Shown here: positions 17,891 to 26,433 of the stretch, in pieces | Layout of the letters: every line of letters starts with the position of its first letter | How positions within the stretch are numbered: the first letter of the stretch is position 1 | DNA from: 66-474 sp035695065 | GTDB lineage: Bacteria; Pseudomonadota; Gammaproteobacteria; Xanthomonadales; Rhodanobacteraceae | Direction: 5' to 3' | Assembly: GCA_035695065.1 (NCBI GenBank) | Contig: DASSEW010000022.1 | Location: forward strand, 62,001-126,000 | DNA: 64,000 bases | Notes under the pieces: model-generated | What the model saw: only the letters and a program-made list of their open reading frames with translations | Told to the model about the DNA's origin: nothing | The model's database searches: none | Translations under genes and position numbers: made by a program

Positions 17891-18592
17891 ATGAAAAGGC
17901 ACACAGAACACGTCATCGTGACCACAGCCGTGCTGGTGGTGATTGCCATCGTGCTGGCGCTATTCGGTTATTCCGGGCTGTACAACATCGGTGCCGACGA
18001 TCATCACTGGAGCTTGACCTACAAGGCGATGCAGACCGTGCGCGACCGCTCCATCCACGTGCGTTCGGAAGACATCAAGGTTCCGAACCTCGACGATCCG
18101 CAGTTGATTCTCAAGGGCGCGGGCCAGTACGCCGCGATGTGCACGGGCTGTCATCTGAGGCCGGGCATGGAGGATTCGGAACTGCGCAAGGGCATGTATC
18201 CACAGCCGCCCAACCTTTCGAAGGTGCACGTCGATCCGCAGGATGCATTCTGGGTCATCAAGCACGGCATCAAGATGAGTGCGATGCCCGCCTGGGGCCT
18301 CGATGGCAGCCATGACGACCCGACCATCTGGAGCATGGTCGCGTTCATCGAGAAGCTGCCCGGCATGACGCCCGCGCAGTACAAGGCAATCGTCGCCAAG
18401 GCGCCGCCGGATGAGGACATGGACATGGATTCGGGTGCCGGGAACGCACACACGCATTCACACGGCGAAGCTGATCACGGCAGCGACCATGCGCACCCAG
18501 AATCAGGAATGTCGGCGATGCCGGGCATGACCATGCCGGCGCCAAGCACCACTGCTCCATCGCCTGCGCATGCAACATCTTCCGCGCACTAG
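17891..18592 (+). CDS. Membrane-anchored c-type cytochrome with His/Met-rich tail
   Basis: 233 residues. One N-terminal membrane segment (about 10-30) and a periplasmic cytochrome c domain with the haem motif CTGCH (Cys84, Cys87, His88); MSAMPAW supplies a likely distal Met. The last 60 residues are rich in His, Met and acidic residues (NAHTHSHGEADHGSDHAH, MSAMPGMTMPAP), so a metal-binding tail has been added to the haem domain. It starts 14 bases after copB and is probably in the same operon. It might pass electrons to or from the CopA oxidase; this is inference. Confidence 0.85.
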   Translation: MKRHTEHVIVTTAVLVVIAIVLALFGYSGLYNIGADDHHWSLTYKAMQTVRDRSIHVRSEDIKVPNLDDPQLILKGAGQYAAMCTGCHLRPGMEDSELRKGMYPQPPNLSKVHVDPQDAFWVIKHGIKMSAMPAWGLDGSHDDPTIWSMVAFIEKLPGMTPAQYKAIVAKAPPDEDMDMDSGAGNAHTHSHGEADHGSDHAHPESGMSAMPGMTMPAPSTTAPSPAHATSSAH

Positions 18593-18635
18593 AACCGGGC
18601 AAGAGCATTTGCTCTCCCACCCAAGGAGTTCACCG

Positions 18636-19211
18636 ATGAACAAGCAATTTATTGCCCTGACAATCGTCGGCGCACTGGTCGCCGTTTCGACCATGGTCGC
18701 TGCGCAACAAACGACCCCGGCTGCGCCTGCCATGCACAAGTCCGAGCCGGGCGGCGTGCAGGCGGTGCCCGGAATGCAGCATATGCAGGGGATGCAAAGC
18801 ATGCAGAACATGCAAGGAATGATGAAGCCGAGCGGCGCTCCCGCCGCCGAAGCCGCAGTGCAGGCGTTTCATGATGCGCTCACGCATGGCGATCGAGCGG
18901 CGGCACTGGCCATGCTGGCGCCGGACGCGCAAATCACCGAGGACGGCAAGACCCAGAGCCGCGCCGAGTACGCCGCGCATCATCTGCCCGAGGACATCGC
19001 CTTTCTCAAGAACGCGAAGATCAAGTTGCTCTCGCGCAGATCTATGGGCATGGGCGAAAGAGCGCAGGTGGCGAGCGACACTGAAATCAGCGCGAGCAGC
19101 AAAGGCAAACCGGTTGTCTTGCGCAGCCACGAACAAATGGAACTGAAGCGGATCGGCGGTCAATGGAAGATTACCTCGATCCGCTGGACGTCGCAGCGGG
19201 CTCCTCGTTGA
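18636..19211 (+). CDS. Exported Met-rich NTF2-like (SnoaL/DUF4440-type) protein
   Basis: 191 residues from ATG 18636 (AAGGAG upstream). Signal peptide to about VAAQQ, a Met-rich stretch (MQHMQGMQSMQNMQGMMKPS, about 47-68) and a C-terminal NTF2-like alpha/beta domain (AAVQAFHDALTHGDRAAALAML ... GGQWKITSIRWTSQRAPR). This domain class often only binds small ligands; no catalytic residues can be assigned. The operon position and Met cluster suggest periplasmic copper binding. Confidence 0.8.
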   Translation: MNKQFIALTIVGALVAVSTMVAAQQTTPAAPAMHKSEPGGVQAVPGMQHMQGMQSMQNMQGMMKPSGAPAAEAAVQAFHDALTHGDRAAALAMLAPDAQITEDGKTQSRAEYAAHHLPEDIAFLKNAKIKLLSRRSMGMGERAQVASDTEISASSKGKPVVLRSHEQMELKRIGGQWKITSIRWTSQRAPR

Positions 19212-19223
19212 GGGAAGCACGTC

Positions 19224-20138
19224 ATGCCAGATCCCGAAAAAACAATGGATTGCCTGATCGTCGGTGCAGGTCCTGCAGGGTTGACCGCCGCGATCTACCT
19301 TGCGCGATACCGGCGCGAAATTGCGATCATCGACAGCAGCGATAGCCGCGCGTCCTGCATTCCGGTGTCGCACAATTATCCCGGATTCCCGCAAGGCATT
19401 TCCGGGGACGAGCTTCTGGATCGGCTGCGCGCTCAGGCATGTCGCTATGGTGTGGAAATTCAACGCGGACGTGTGGAGGATTTGCGCCGACTCGATGGCG
19501 GTTTCATCGCATCGGTCGGTGGTGCGGAAATCGGCGCGCGGTGCGTGCTACTGGCTACCGGCATTGTGGATGAGGAACCACCGATTGCCGATCTGCGCGG
19601 GGCGATCCGGCTTGGCTGCATCCGGCTGTGCCCGGTTTGCGACGCCTATGAAGTGATCGATCAGAAGATCGCGGTGCTTGGACCCCCCAAAACCGCGGCA
19701 ACGCATGCCTTGTTTCTGCGCACCTATTCCCCCGATGTCACTTTGCTGGCCTGGGGCGATGACGTGGAACTCGCTCATGAGCAAGGGCGCGCGTTGCATG
19801 AAGCCGGTGTGGGATTCTGCGCCGAGAAGATCGAATCGATCGCGGTCGGCGAACGTGAACGCGTGATGGTTCGTACACATGGCGGCACGCGTTACAAGTT
19901 CGACACCTTGTATTCGATGCTGGGCGGCAAGTGCCGTAACGACCTGGCGACCAGGCTGGGCGCGCGTTGCGAAGCCAACGGAGATCTGGATGTGGACGCG
20001 CATCAACAGACTTCAGTTCCCGGGTTGTACGCCGCCGGGGACATGGTCAAGGCGCTCAATCAAATCGCCGTGGCGACCGGCGAAGCCGCGATCGCCGCCA
20101 CCGCCATCCATGATCATTTACCGCCCAACCATCGCTAG
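19224..20138 (+). CDS. Thioredoxin-reductase-like FAD oxidoreductase
   Basis: 304 residues. N-terminal FAD-binding Rossmann motif GAGPAG (about residues 15-20), the redox CPVC centre (CPVCDAYE, about 137-144) and the C-terminal FAD motif YAAGDM place it with thioredoxin reductase-like flavoproteins. The second nucleotide motif, normally GxGxxA/G, reads VLGPPKTAATHA, so NADPH binding is doubtful. Overall fold and CxxC are retained. It ends the copper operon 83 bases before a divergent-looking MerR promoter region; a thiol redox role under copper stress is plausible but inferred. Confidence 0.82.
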   Translation: MPDPEKTMDCLIVGAGPAGLTAAIYLARYRREIAIIDSSDSRASCIPVSHNYPGFPQGISGDELLDRLRAQACRYGVEIQRGRVEDLRRLDGGFIASVGGAEIGARCVLLATGIVDEEPPIADLRGAIRLGCIRLCPVCDAYEVIDQKIAVLGPPKTAATHALFLRTYSPDVTLLAWGDDVELAHEQGRALHEAGVGFCAEKIESIAVGERERVMVRTHGGTRYKFDTLYSMLGGKCRNDLATRLGARCEANGDLDVDAHQQTSVPGLYAAGDMVKALNQIAVATGEAAIAATAIHDHLPPNHR

Positions 20139-20183
20139 CCCGCGACGTCAGTTCTTGATCGAGGCGAGGAAGGAAAAAAGTGC

Positions 20184-20215
20184 TTGACTCTGGACCATGG
20201 TCAAGGGTCTAGACT
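20184..20215 (+). promoter_or_regulatory. MerR-type promoter/operator of the merR-copper ATPase operon
   Basis: TTGACT (20184-20189) and TAGACT (20210-20215) are separated by 20 bases, the overlong spacer typical of MerR-family target promoters. The spacer contains the perfect palindrome GACCATGGTC. The regulator gene starts at 20222, so the regulator probably controls its own operon from this site, on a very short or absent leader. Confidence 0.65.
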
Positions 20216-20221
20216 GGCCGC

Positions 20222-20647
20222 ATGAACACGAACATGGCCTCATATCTTCCCATCGGCACCGTCGCCAAACGCGCGGCGGTGGGCATCGACACCATCCGCT
20301 ACTACGAACGCGAAGGGCTGTTGCCTGCGCCGCGCCGGCGTGCATCCGGCTATCGCGATTATGACGCGTTCGCGGTGGAGCGCCTGTGCTTTATTCGTCG
20401 CGCAAAGCAGCTCGGCTTCACGCTCGGCGAGATTCGCGAACTGCTGGCATTGTCTACCGACCACCAGCACGGTGTACGCGGCGTCAAGCAACGTGCAGAA
20501 ACGAGACTTGCGCACATTGAGCAGCGCATCGCTGAAATGCAGCGAATGCGGCATGGGCTGAAGAAGCTCATTGACGAATGCCCCGGTCACGGCGATCTGG
20601 GCGCGTGTCCGATCTTGGGCGCACTCAGCTATGGAGAAACGGCATGA
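20222..20647 (+). CDS. MerR-family copper-responsive (CueR-like) regulator
   Basis: 141 residues from ATG 20222; ATG 20234 is an alternative start. N-terminal winged helix typical of MerR (IGTVAKRAAVGIDTIRYYEREGLL), dimerisation helix, and a C-terminal Cys pair CPGHGDLGACP resembling the two Cys of the CueR metal loop, though one residue longer than in E. coli CueR. The protein would untwist its long-spacer promoter when metal binds. It overlaps the ATPase gene by four bases (ATGA), a direct operon. Confidence 0.88.
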   Translation: MNTNMASYLPIGTVAKRAAVGIDTIRYYEREGLLPAPRRRASGYRDYDAFAVERLCFIRRAKQLGFTLGEIRELLALSTDHQHGVRGVKQRAETRLAHIEQRIAEMQRMRHGLKKLIDECPGHGDLGACPILGALSYGETA

Positions 20648-23037
20648 ACGAGCATAACCCTCACGAAGACATACGGGCGAGTGCGCCCGGTTCGTGCTGC
20701 TCGCCAGACCATTCCTGCCATCCACGGCAAGAAAACACGGGAAGCGAAGTGACCGATCCGGTCTGCGGCATGCGCATCGATCCGCACACAGCGCAATTTC
20801 GTGCCGAACACGGCGGCAGACCGTACTACTTCTGTTCCGCAGGCTGCCGCGCAAAGTTCATCGCCGAACCGCAGCGTTGGCTGCACAAGCGGGAAGCCAA
20901 ACAGGAAAAAGTCCCGGATGGCACCATCTATACCTGCCCGATGCATCCGGAAGTGCAGCAAATCGGGCCAGGCAGTTGTCCCAAGTGCGGCATGGCACTG
21001 GAGCCGATGCTGCCGAGCGCGAGCGACGAAGGTGAAGACAACGAACTGCGCGTGGTGCGGCGCAAGTTCTGGATGGCGGTCGTGTTCGCAGTGCCATTGC
21101 TGCTGGTCGCGATGGTGCCGCATTTCACGGGCATGCAGTTCGACATGACGACCGCGCGTGCACTGCGCTGGATCGAATTCGCATTGTCGTTGCCGCTCGT
21201 CTTGTGGCTTGGACTCGATTATTACCGACGAGGCTGGCTGGGCGTGGTGCACCGCTCGCCCAACATGTACACCCTGATCGGGTTGGGCGTGCTGGTCGCG
21301 TTTGTGTACAGCGTGATCGCGACAGTCGTGCCTTCATTGTTCCCGACCAACCTGCGCGATACCCACGGCATGATCGGCGTCTATTTCGAGCCTGCGGGCG
21401 TGATCGTGGCGCTGGTGCTGCTGGGCGAGTGGCTGGAAGTGCGCGCACGAGGCAAGACGTCCGCCGCGATTCGACGTTTGATTGACCTCGCGCCCCGCAG
21501 CGCGCGGCGTGTGAGCGCGGACGGCTCTGAGATTGATGTCGCTGTTGCTGAAGTCAAGCCGGGCGACATGCTGCGCATCCGGCCCGGCGAAAAGATTCCG
21601 GTGGATGGTGAAGTGCTGGATGGATCGAGCAGCGTGGACGAATCCATGCTGAGCGGCGAATCCATACCGGTCGAGAAGCACGCGGGCGAACGCGCCACTG
21701 CTGGCACCGTCAACGGCACCGGCACCTTGACGATGCGTGCCGACAAGGTCGGCGCCGACACCGTGCTCTCGCAAATCGTGGCGCTCGTTGCGCAGGCGCA
21801 GCGTTCACGCGCACCGCTGCAACGGTTGGCCGATCGCGTGTCGCGCGTGTTCGTGCCGGCGGTGGTTGGGATTGCGATCGTCACCGCGATCGTGTGGATG
21901 CTGATCGGTCCCGAGCCACGCATCGCTTACGCGATCGTCAATGCGGTCGCGGTTTTGATCATTGCCTGCCCCTGCGCGCTCGGATTGGCTACACCGATCT
22001 CGATCATGGTCGCGAGTGGCCGGGGTGCCGAACACGGTGTGCTGTTTCGCGATGCTTCGGCGATCGAAGCGCTGGCGCAAGTGGACACACTGGTGCTGGA
22101 CAAGACCGGCACACTCACCGAAGGCAAGCCCACCCTGACCGACGTCGTAGCACTGGATGGGCACGACGAAGGCGAAGTGCTGCAGCTTGCTGCGAGTCTG
22201 GAAGCGGCGAGCGAGCACCCGCTGGCGCACGCCATCCTCGAGGGTGCAAAGGAACGTGGCGCCTCAACCATGACGGTGCAGCAGTTCGATGCAATCACCG
22301 GACAAGGGGTACGCGGCGAACTGGACGGTCGCGTGATCGCGCTTGGCAATGTGGCGCTGATGCGCGCACTGGGCGTTTCACTCGACACGCAGGATGCGCG
22401 CATCGGTACGCTCGCAGCCTCGGCGCGCACGCTGATGTATCTGGCCGTGAACGGAAAGCTTGCCGGTGCCCTGGCAGTGACAGACCGCATCAAGCCCGGC
22501 GCGCGCGAACAATTGGCGGCCCTGCACGCCATCGGCTTGCGCATCGTAATGTTGACCGGCGACAGCGAGGCGACCGCAAAGGCGGTGGCAGGCGAACTTG
22601 GGGTGGACGAATATGCGGCGGCGCAAACGCCGCAGGACAAGGCGGCCTGGATCGAGGACGCGCGCCGTCATGGCGCGAAAATTGCGATGGCGGGTGACGG
22701 CATCAATGACGCGCCGGCACTGGCTTCAGCCGATGTCGGCCTGGCCATGGGCAACGGCACGGATGTTGCGATCGAGAGCGCGCAGATCACCTTGTTGAAA
22801 GGCGAACTCGGCGGCATCCTGCGCGCGCGCAAACTCTCCGCACAAACCGTGCGCAACATCTACCAGAACCTCGGCTTCGCTTTTGCCTACAACGCGCTCG
22901 GCATTCCGATTGCGGCAGGCGTGCTCTATCCGGCGTTCGGTTGGTTGCTGTCGCCGGTGATCGCCGCTGCGGCGATGAGTCTGTCGTCGGTGTCGGTAAT
23001 CGGCAACGCACTGCGACTGCGCAAGGCGCAGATTTAG
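20644..23037 (+). CDS. copA: Copper-translocating P1B-type ATPase
   Basis: 797 residues from ATG 20644. N-terminus: Cys/His-rich start (GSCCSPDHSCHP), a YHS-type domain (about 37-80, DPVCGM ... CSAGC), then a heavy-metal-binding domain (about 96-121, YTCPMHPEV ... CPKCGM) in place of the usual HMA repeats. Core: metal motif ACPCALG (Cys442/Cys444 region), phosphorylation DKTGT (Asp486), SEHPLA, and MAGDGINDAPALA hinge. Exports cytosolic Cu+ (or Ag+). The YHS/HMBD layout resembles CopF-like ATPases. The same symbol is used for the multicopper oxidase at 14,743, an unrelated protein. Confidence 0.94.
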   Translation: MNEHNPHEDIRASAPGSCCSPDHSCHPRQENTGSEVTDPVCGMRIDPHTAQFRAEHGGRPYYFCSAGCRAKFIAEPQRWLHKREAKQEKVPDGTIYTCPMHPEVQQIGPGSCPKCGMALEPMLPSASDEGEDNELRVVRRKFWMAVVFAVPLLLVAMVPHFTGMQFDMTTARALRWIEFALSLPLVLWLGLDYYRRGWLGVVHRSPNMYTLIGLGVLVAFVYSVIATVVPSLFPTNLRDTHGMIGVYFEPAGVIVALVLLGEWLEVRARGKTSAAIRRLIDLAPRSARRVSADGSEIDVAVAEVKPGDMLRIRPGEKIPVDGEVLDGSSSVDESMLSGESIPVEKHAGERATAGTVNGTGTLTMRADKVGADTVLSQIVALVAQAQRSRAPLQRLADRVSRVFVPAVVGIAIVTAIVWMLIGPEPRIAYAIVNAVAVLIIACPCALGLATPISIMVASGRGAEHGVLFRDASAIEALAQVDTLVLDKTGTLTEGKPTLTDVVALDGHDEGEVLQLAASLEAASEHPLAHAILEGAKERGASTMTVQQFDAITGQGVRGELDGRVIALGNVALMRALGVSLDTQDARIGTLAASARTLMYLAVNGKLAGALAVTDRIKPGAREQLAALHAIGLRIVMLTGDSEATAKAVAGELGVDEYAAAQTPQDKAAWIEDARRHGAKIAMAGDGINDAPALASADVGLAMGNGTDVAIESAQITLLKGELGGILRARKLSAQTVRNIYQNLGFAFAYNALGIPIAAGVLYPAFGWLLSPVIAAAAMSLSSVSVIGNALRLRKAQI

Positions 23038-23216
23038 GAACTAGGCATGAGTAACCGGCAAGAGGGGATCGATTGGCGGCTATCGGAAGGTTTCTCTTCG
23101 AGTCCTGCCTCACATCGACCGGTCGGCACGGGCGCCAACGCGCCGCGGTCGGCAGCGGCGGATTGCTGCCACGACCTCACGATGAAATACCGCAAGTGCC
23201 AAGCGGACAGAGTACG

Positions 23217-23624
23217 ATGCCCACCGTGAAGCGATTCCTTCGCCCAACCCGACGCATCCGCCTGCGGCTCGTGCTGCTGGCGGTGTTGTCGCTGCTGTTC
23301 CAGCAAGTGGCTTTGGCCTCGTATGCCTGCTCGACCGCCGACATGCCGACGCCGAGTGCGGCCATGACCGCGAGTTGCGACGGCATGCCGATGGTGCATG
23401 GCCAGCAGAATCAAGCATTGTGTCCGGCCCACTGCGCGCACCAAGCGTTGACAATCCAGGACGCACACGCCCCGACGGTGCCGCCGTTGTCGATGCCTGC
23501 ATTGCTGCCGGCACCGATCGCGCTGACGACGTTGCCGGCGACGCTTTCGACTCATGACCGAGCTACTGCGTGGCGACTATCGGGCATTCCGCCTACGCTG
23601 CGCTTTCGCGTCCTGCTGATCTAG
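23217..23624 (+). CDS. Small exported Cys/His-containing protein
   Basis: 135 residues from ATG 23217. Basic N-terminus, hydrophobic signal (LVLLAVLSLLFQQVALA), then CDGMPMVHGQQNQALCPAHCAH and a Pro/Ala-rich tail. Architecture is like the CopL and czcI-like proteins of this window, but the RPPIA ending is absent. It stands 65 bases ahead of the cusCBA genes, as CopL stands ahead of copAB. Function unknown; periplasmic copper binding or regulation is inferred. The 179 bases before it (23038-23216) hold no convincing gene. Confidence 0.65.
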   Translation: MPTVKRFLRPTRRIRLRLVLLAVLSLLFQQVALASYACSTADMPTPSAAMTASCDGMPMVHGQQNQALCPAHCAHQALTIQDAHAPTVPPLSMPALLPAPIALTTLPATLSTHDRATAWRLSGIPPTLRFRVLLI

Positions 23625-23689
23625 ACCTCCCCACGTTCACTCGCCGTGGCCATACCGATGGTCGCGCTTGATCGTGTGTGGAGGTTTTC

Positions 23690-25000
23690 ATGTATTCCCT
23701 ATTGCCTTGGCGGCGCCTGCGCGTGCCGTGTTTCCTGATCCTGTTCTTGTGCGGGCTGTTTGCATCGCTGCCGCTGTATGCAGCCAGCGACGACGGCGCG
23801 CTTGACCTGAACGATGCCGTGGAACTCGCCGCGGCGCGTGCGCCGCTGGTGCAGGCCCAGCAACTCCGCAAGCAGGCCGCGCAAAACGAAGCGGTCAGCG
23901 CCGGTCAACTGCCCGATCCCGAGCTCACGACCGGTATCCAGAACCTGACTGCCACCGGGCCGCAGGCGTTCGACCTCGGCGCGGATTCGATGACGATGCA
24001 GACGATCGGGGTGATGCAGGCCTTTCCCTCGCACGCCAAGCGTGAGGCACGAACCGACCTCGCCGATGCCGATGCGCAGCTCGCCGGCGCCGACAGTGTC
24101 AGCATGCGGTTGGCAGCCAAGCGTGCCGCGGCCACGGCTTGGGTTGCGCTGTGGGCCGCCCAACGCGAGCGCGCGTTGCTCGAACAACTGCACGAACAGG
24201 CGACGCTGGCGGTCACGCTCGCGAAGGCACGGCTGGCGGGTGGCAAGGGCAGCGCGACCGATGTACTGGCAGCGCAAACGGCCACAATTGAGCTCGACAA
24301 CCAACTCGATGCCGCCGACGCTGGCATCGCCGCCGCGCGGGCTACCCTGCAGCGCTGGATCGGCACCAGCGCACAAGAGACGCTGGCCGCGCCGCCGGAT
24401 TTCTCGACCCTGCATGTCGCACCGGACCAGTTGCTCGCCGACATCGACCGGCAGGGACCGATGCTCGGTTGGAAAGCGCGCGAAGCCAAGGCGCAGGCCG
24501 CGCTCGCGCTGGCCAAGGCCGGCAAGCGCCCCGACTGGAAAGTGGGCCTGGTGTACGGCCACCGTTTGCACCTTCCCGACATGGTCGGTGTCGAGGTCAG
24601 CGTCGATCTGCCGCTCTTCCCGGGCAACCGGCAGGATCGTGACATCAGCGCCCGTTATGCGGATCGTGATGCCGTGTTGGCCGAGCACGAGGACGCGCGG
24701 CGCGCCCAGCACGAGGCGGTCGCCACCGCGATCGCCGGCTGGACCGGTTACGGCCAGCAGGTCCGGCGGTTCAAGGATTCGTTGCTGCCGCTGCTCGCTG
24801 ATCGTTCCCGCACCGCACTGGCCCTGTATCGCGGCGGCGGCTCGCTGCAGCCATGGCTCGACGCCTGGCGCGACGAGATTCGCACGCGCATTGGCTACAC
24901 CCAGGCGCTCGCTGCTTGGGGCAAGACTTGGGCCGAGCTTGCCTATTTGATCCCGGATAACCAATCAGCGCGGATCGCGCTGCCGGAGCTATCGCCATGA
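23690..25000 (+). CDS. cusC: TolC-family outer-membrane factor of the Cu efflux pump
   Basis: 436 residues from ATG 23690, chosen because GGAGG lies just upstream (an in-frame ATG at 23678 is not preceded by one). Signal peptide, then TolC-type helical repeats (LNDAVELAAARAPLVQAQQ, and a second copy around residue 215 on). CusC/CzcC proteins form the trimeric outer-membrane channel of heavy-metal RND pumps. It overlaps the adaptor gene by four bases. Confidence 0.9.
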   Translation: MYSLLPWRRLRVPCFLILFLCGLFASLPLYAASDDGALDLNDAVELAAARAPLVQAQQLRKQAAQNEAVSAGQLPDPELTTGIQNLTATGPQAFDLGADSMTMQTIGVMQAFPSHAKREARTDLADADAQLAGADSVSMRLAAKRAAATAWVALWAAQRERALLEQLHEQATLAVTLAKARLAGGKGSATDVLAAQTATIELDNQLDAADAGIAAARATLQRWIGTSAQETLAAPPDFSTLHVAPDQLLADIDRQGPMLGWKAREAKAQAALALAKAGKRPDWKVGLVYGHRLHLPDMVGVEVSVDLPLFPGNRQDRDISARYADRDAVLAEHEDARRAQHEAVATAIAGWTGYGQQVRRFKDSLLPLLADRSRTALALYRGGGSLQPWLDAWRDEIRTRIGYTQALAAWGKTWAELAYLIPDNQSARIALPELSP

Positions 25001-26433
25001 AACGTCTTTTGCTTGCATCCGTCGCCTTGCTCGCGCTGGTCGTGGCCGGCGCCATCGGTTACTTCATCGCGCAGCGTTCGGCGCCGGCTGGCGCGCAGCA
25101 TGCCTCCCCACAGTCGTCGGGCAAGAAGGTCCTGTACTGGTACGACCCGATGACGCCGCAGCAGCACTTCGATCATCCAGGCGTCTCGCCGATGGGGATG
25201 AAACTGGAGCCGAAGTACGCGGAAGCTGGCGGTACCGCGAATGCAAACGTCGTGCGCGTCTCGCCGGCTGAAGTGCAGAACCTCGGGATGCGCACCGCGG
25301 AGGTCAAAGTCGGTCGGCTATCCGACACCGTGCAGGTGCCCGGCACCGTCACGTGGGATCAGCAACTCGCGGTGACGGTCAGCGCGCGCACCAACGTTAC
25401 GCTGGAGAAGCTCTACGTGCGCGTCCCGTTCACGGAGGTCAAGGCCGGTCAGCCCTTGGCCGAGGTGCTCGCGCCCGAGTGGAGCGCAGCGGCGGCGGAA
25501 TACTTCGCACTGGCCAACGCCAAGTCCGCCCAAGGACGTGCGTTGCGCAAGGTTGCACGCGAACGGTTGCATGCGCTCGGCATGGACGACGCCACGATCC
25601 GCGGCCTGCGCGCGGGCAGCGGCACGATCACCTTGCGCGCGCCGATCGACGGCGTGGTCAGCCAGCTCGATGTGCAGGAAGGCCAGCAGGTCGGCGCAGG
25701 CATGCCGATCATGAGTATCAACGGGCTCGACAAGGTCTGGGTCGACGCCGCGATTCCGCAGGCGCAGGCCGGAGGCATCACCGCCGGCACGCCGATCACG
25801 GCGACGGTCAGCGCGCTGCCGGACGAGACTTTCCACGGCGAAGTGGAAGCCCTGTTGCCCGACGTGAGTGCGGCGACCCGTACCCAGCGCGCGCGGATCG
25901 TGCTCGACAATCCCAAGCACGATCTTGCGCCCGGCATGTTTGCCAACCTGCGCATCCAGGGTGCCGCCAGCGCACCGCATCCGCTGGTGCCGAGCGAGGC
26001 GGTCATCGCCGATGGTGTCCACACCCGTGTGATCGAGGCCTTGGGCGACGGTCAGTTCAAACCGGTATTGGTAAAGACCGGCCGCTCGTCGGGCGACCTG
26101 ACGGTCATTCTCGCCGGCCTGCAGGGTGGTGAGCGCATCGTGACCTCGGGACAATTCCTGATCGACTCCGAAGCGAGCCTGTCGGGCGCGTTGACACGCA
26201 TGGAAGCGGGCAACACGGGCGCGCCTGCTGCGGAATCCAGCAGCGCGAAACCCAACGCCATGCCCGGCATGTCCATGCCGGCCGCGTCGGCATCGAATGG
26301 TGAAAGCTCCAGCAAGTCCGAACCCTCATCTGGCCCTGCGGGCCACCTTCTCCCGAAGAGAGAAGGAACCAAGGAAGCGATGCCCGGCATGAAGATGCCG
26401 GCGTCATCGAGCAGCGCTGGAGACCAGCCATGA
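24997..26433 (+). CDS. cusB: CusB-like periplasmic adaptor of the Cu/Ag efflux pump
   Basis: 478 residues, longer than typical CusB. N-terminal anchor, a heavy-metal-binding motif VLYWYDPMTP (about 45-54), barrel-sandwich hybrid (VTLEKLYVRVPFTEVKAG ... IDGVVSQLDVQEGQQV), beta-barrel and membrane-proximal domains. The C-terminal about 70 residues are added low-complexity sequence with two MPGM motifs (MPGMSMP, MPGMKMP) flanking a segment encoded by a palindromic element (26331-26366). Adaptors link CusA to CusC and can bind Cu+ through Met residues. Overlaps cusA by four bases. Confidence 0.92.
   Translation: MKRLLLASVALLALVVAGAIGYFIAQRSAPAGAQHASPQSSGKKVLYWYDPMTPQQHFDHPGVSPMGMKLEPKYAEAGGTANANVVRVSPAEVQNLGMRTAEVKVGRLSDTVQVPGTVTWDQQLAVTVSARTNVTLEKLYVRVPFTEVKAGQPLAEVLAPEWSAAAAEYFALANAKSAQGRALRKVARERLHALGMDDATIRGLRAGSGTITLRAPIDGVVSQLDVQEGQQVGAGMPIMSINGLDKVWVDAAIPQAQAGGITAGTPITATVSALPDETFHGEVEALLPDVSAATRTQRARIVLDNPKHDLAPGMFANLRIQGAASAPHPLVPSEAVIADGVHTRVIEALGDGQFKPVLVKTGRSSGDLTVILAGLQGGERIVTSGQFLIDSEASLSGALTRMEAGNTGAPAAESSSAKPNAMPGMSMPAASASNGESSSKSEPSSGPAGHLLPKREGTKEAMPGMKMPASSSSAGDQP
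26331..26366. repeat. REP-like double palindrome inside cusB
   Basis: Two adjacent hairpins: TGGCCC-TGC-GGGCCA (26331-26345) and CCTTCTC-7 nt-GAGAAGG (26346-26366). The pattern looks like the dispersed palindromic repeats found between genes in Xanthomonadales. Here it is read through in frame within the cusB C-terminus without a stop. Confidence 0.6.

Noticed and set aside
23047..23229. 60-codon open frame after the copper ATPase
   Set aside because: No ribosome-binding site of note, no domain, and it overlaps the start of the next small gene; too weak to call.
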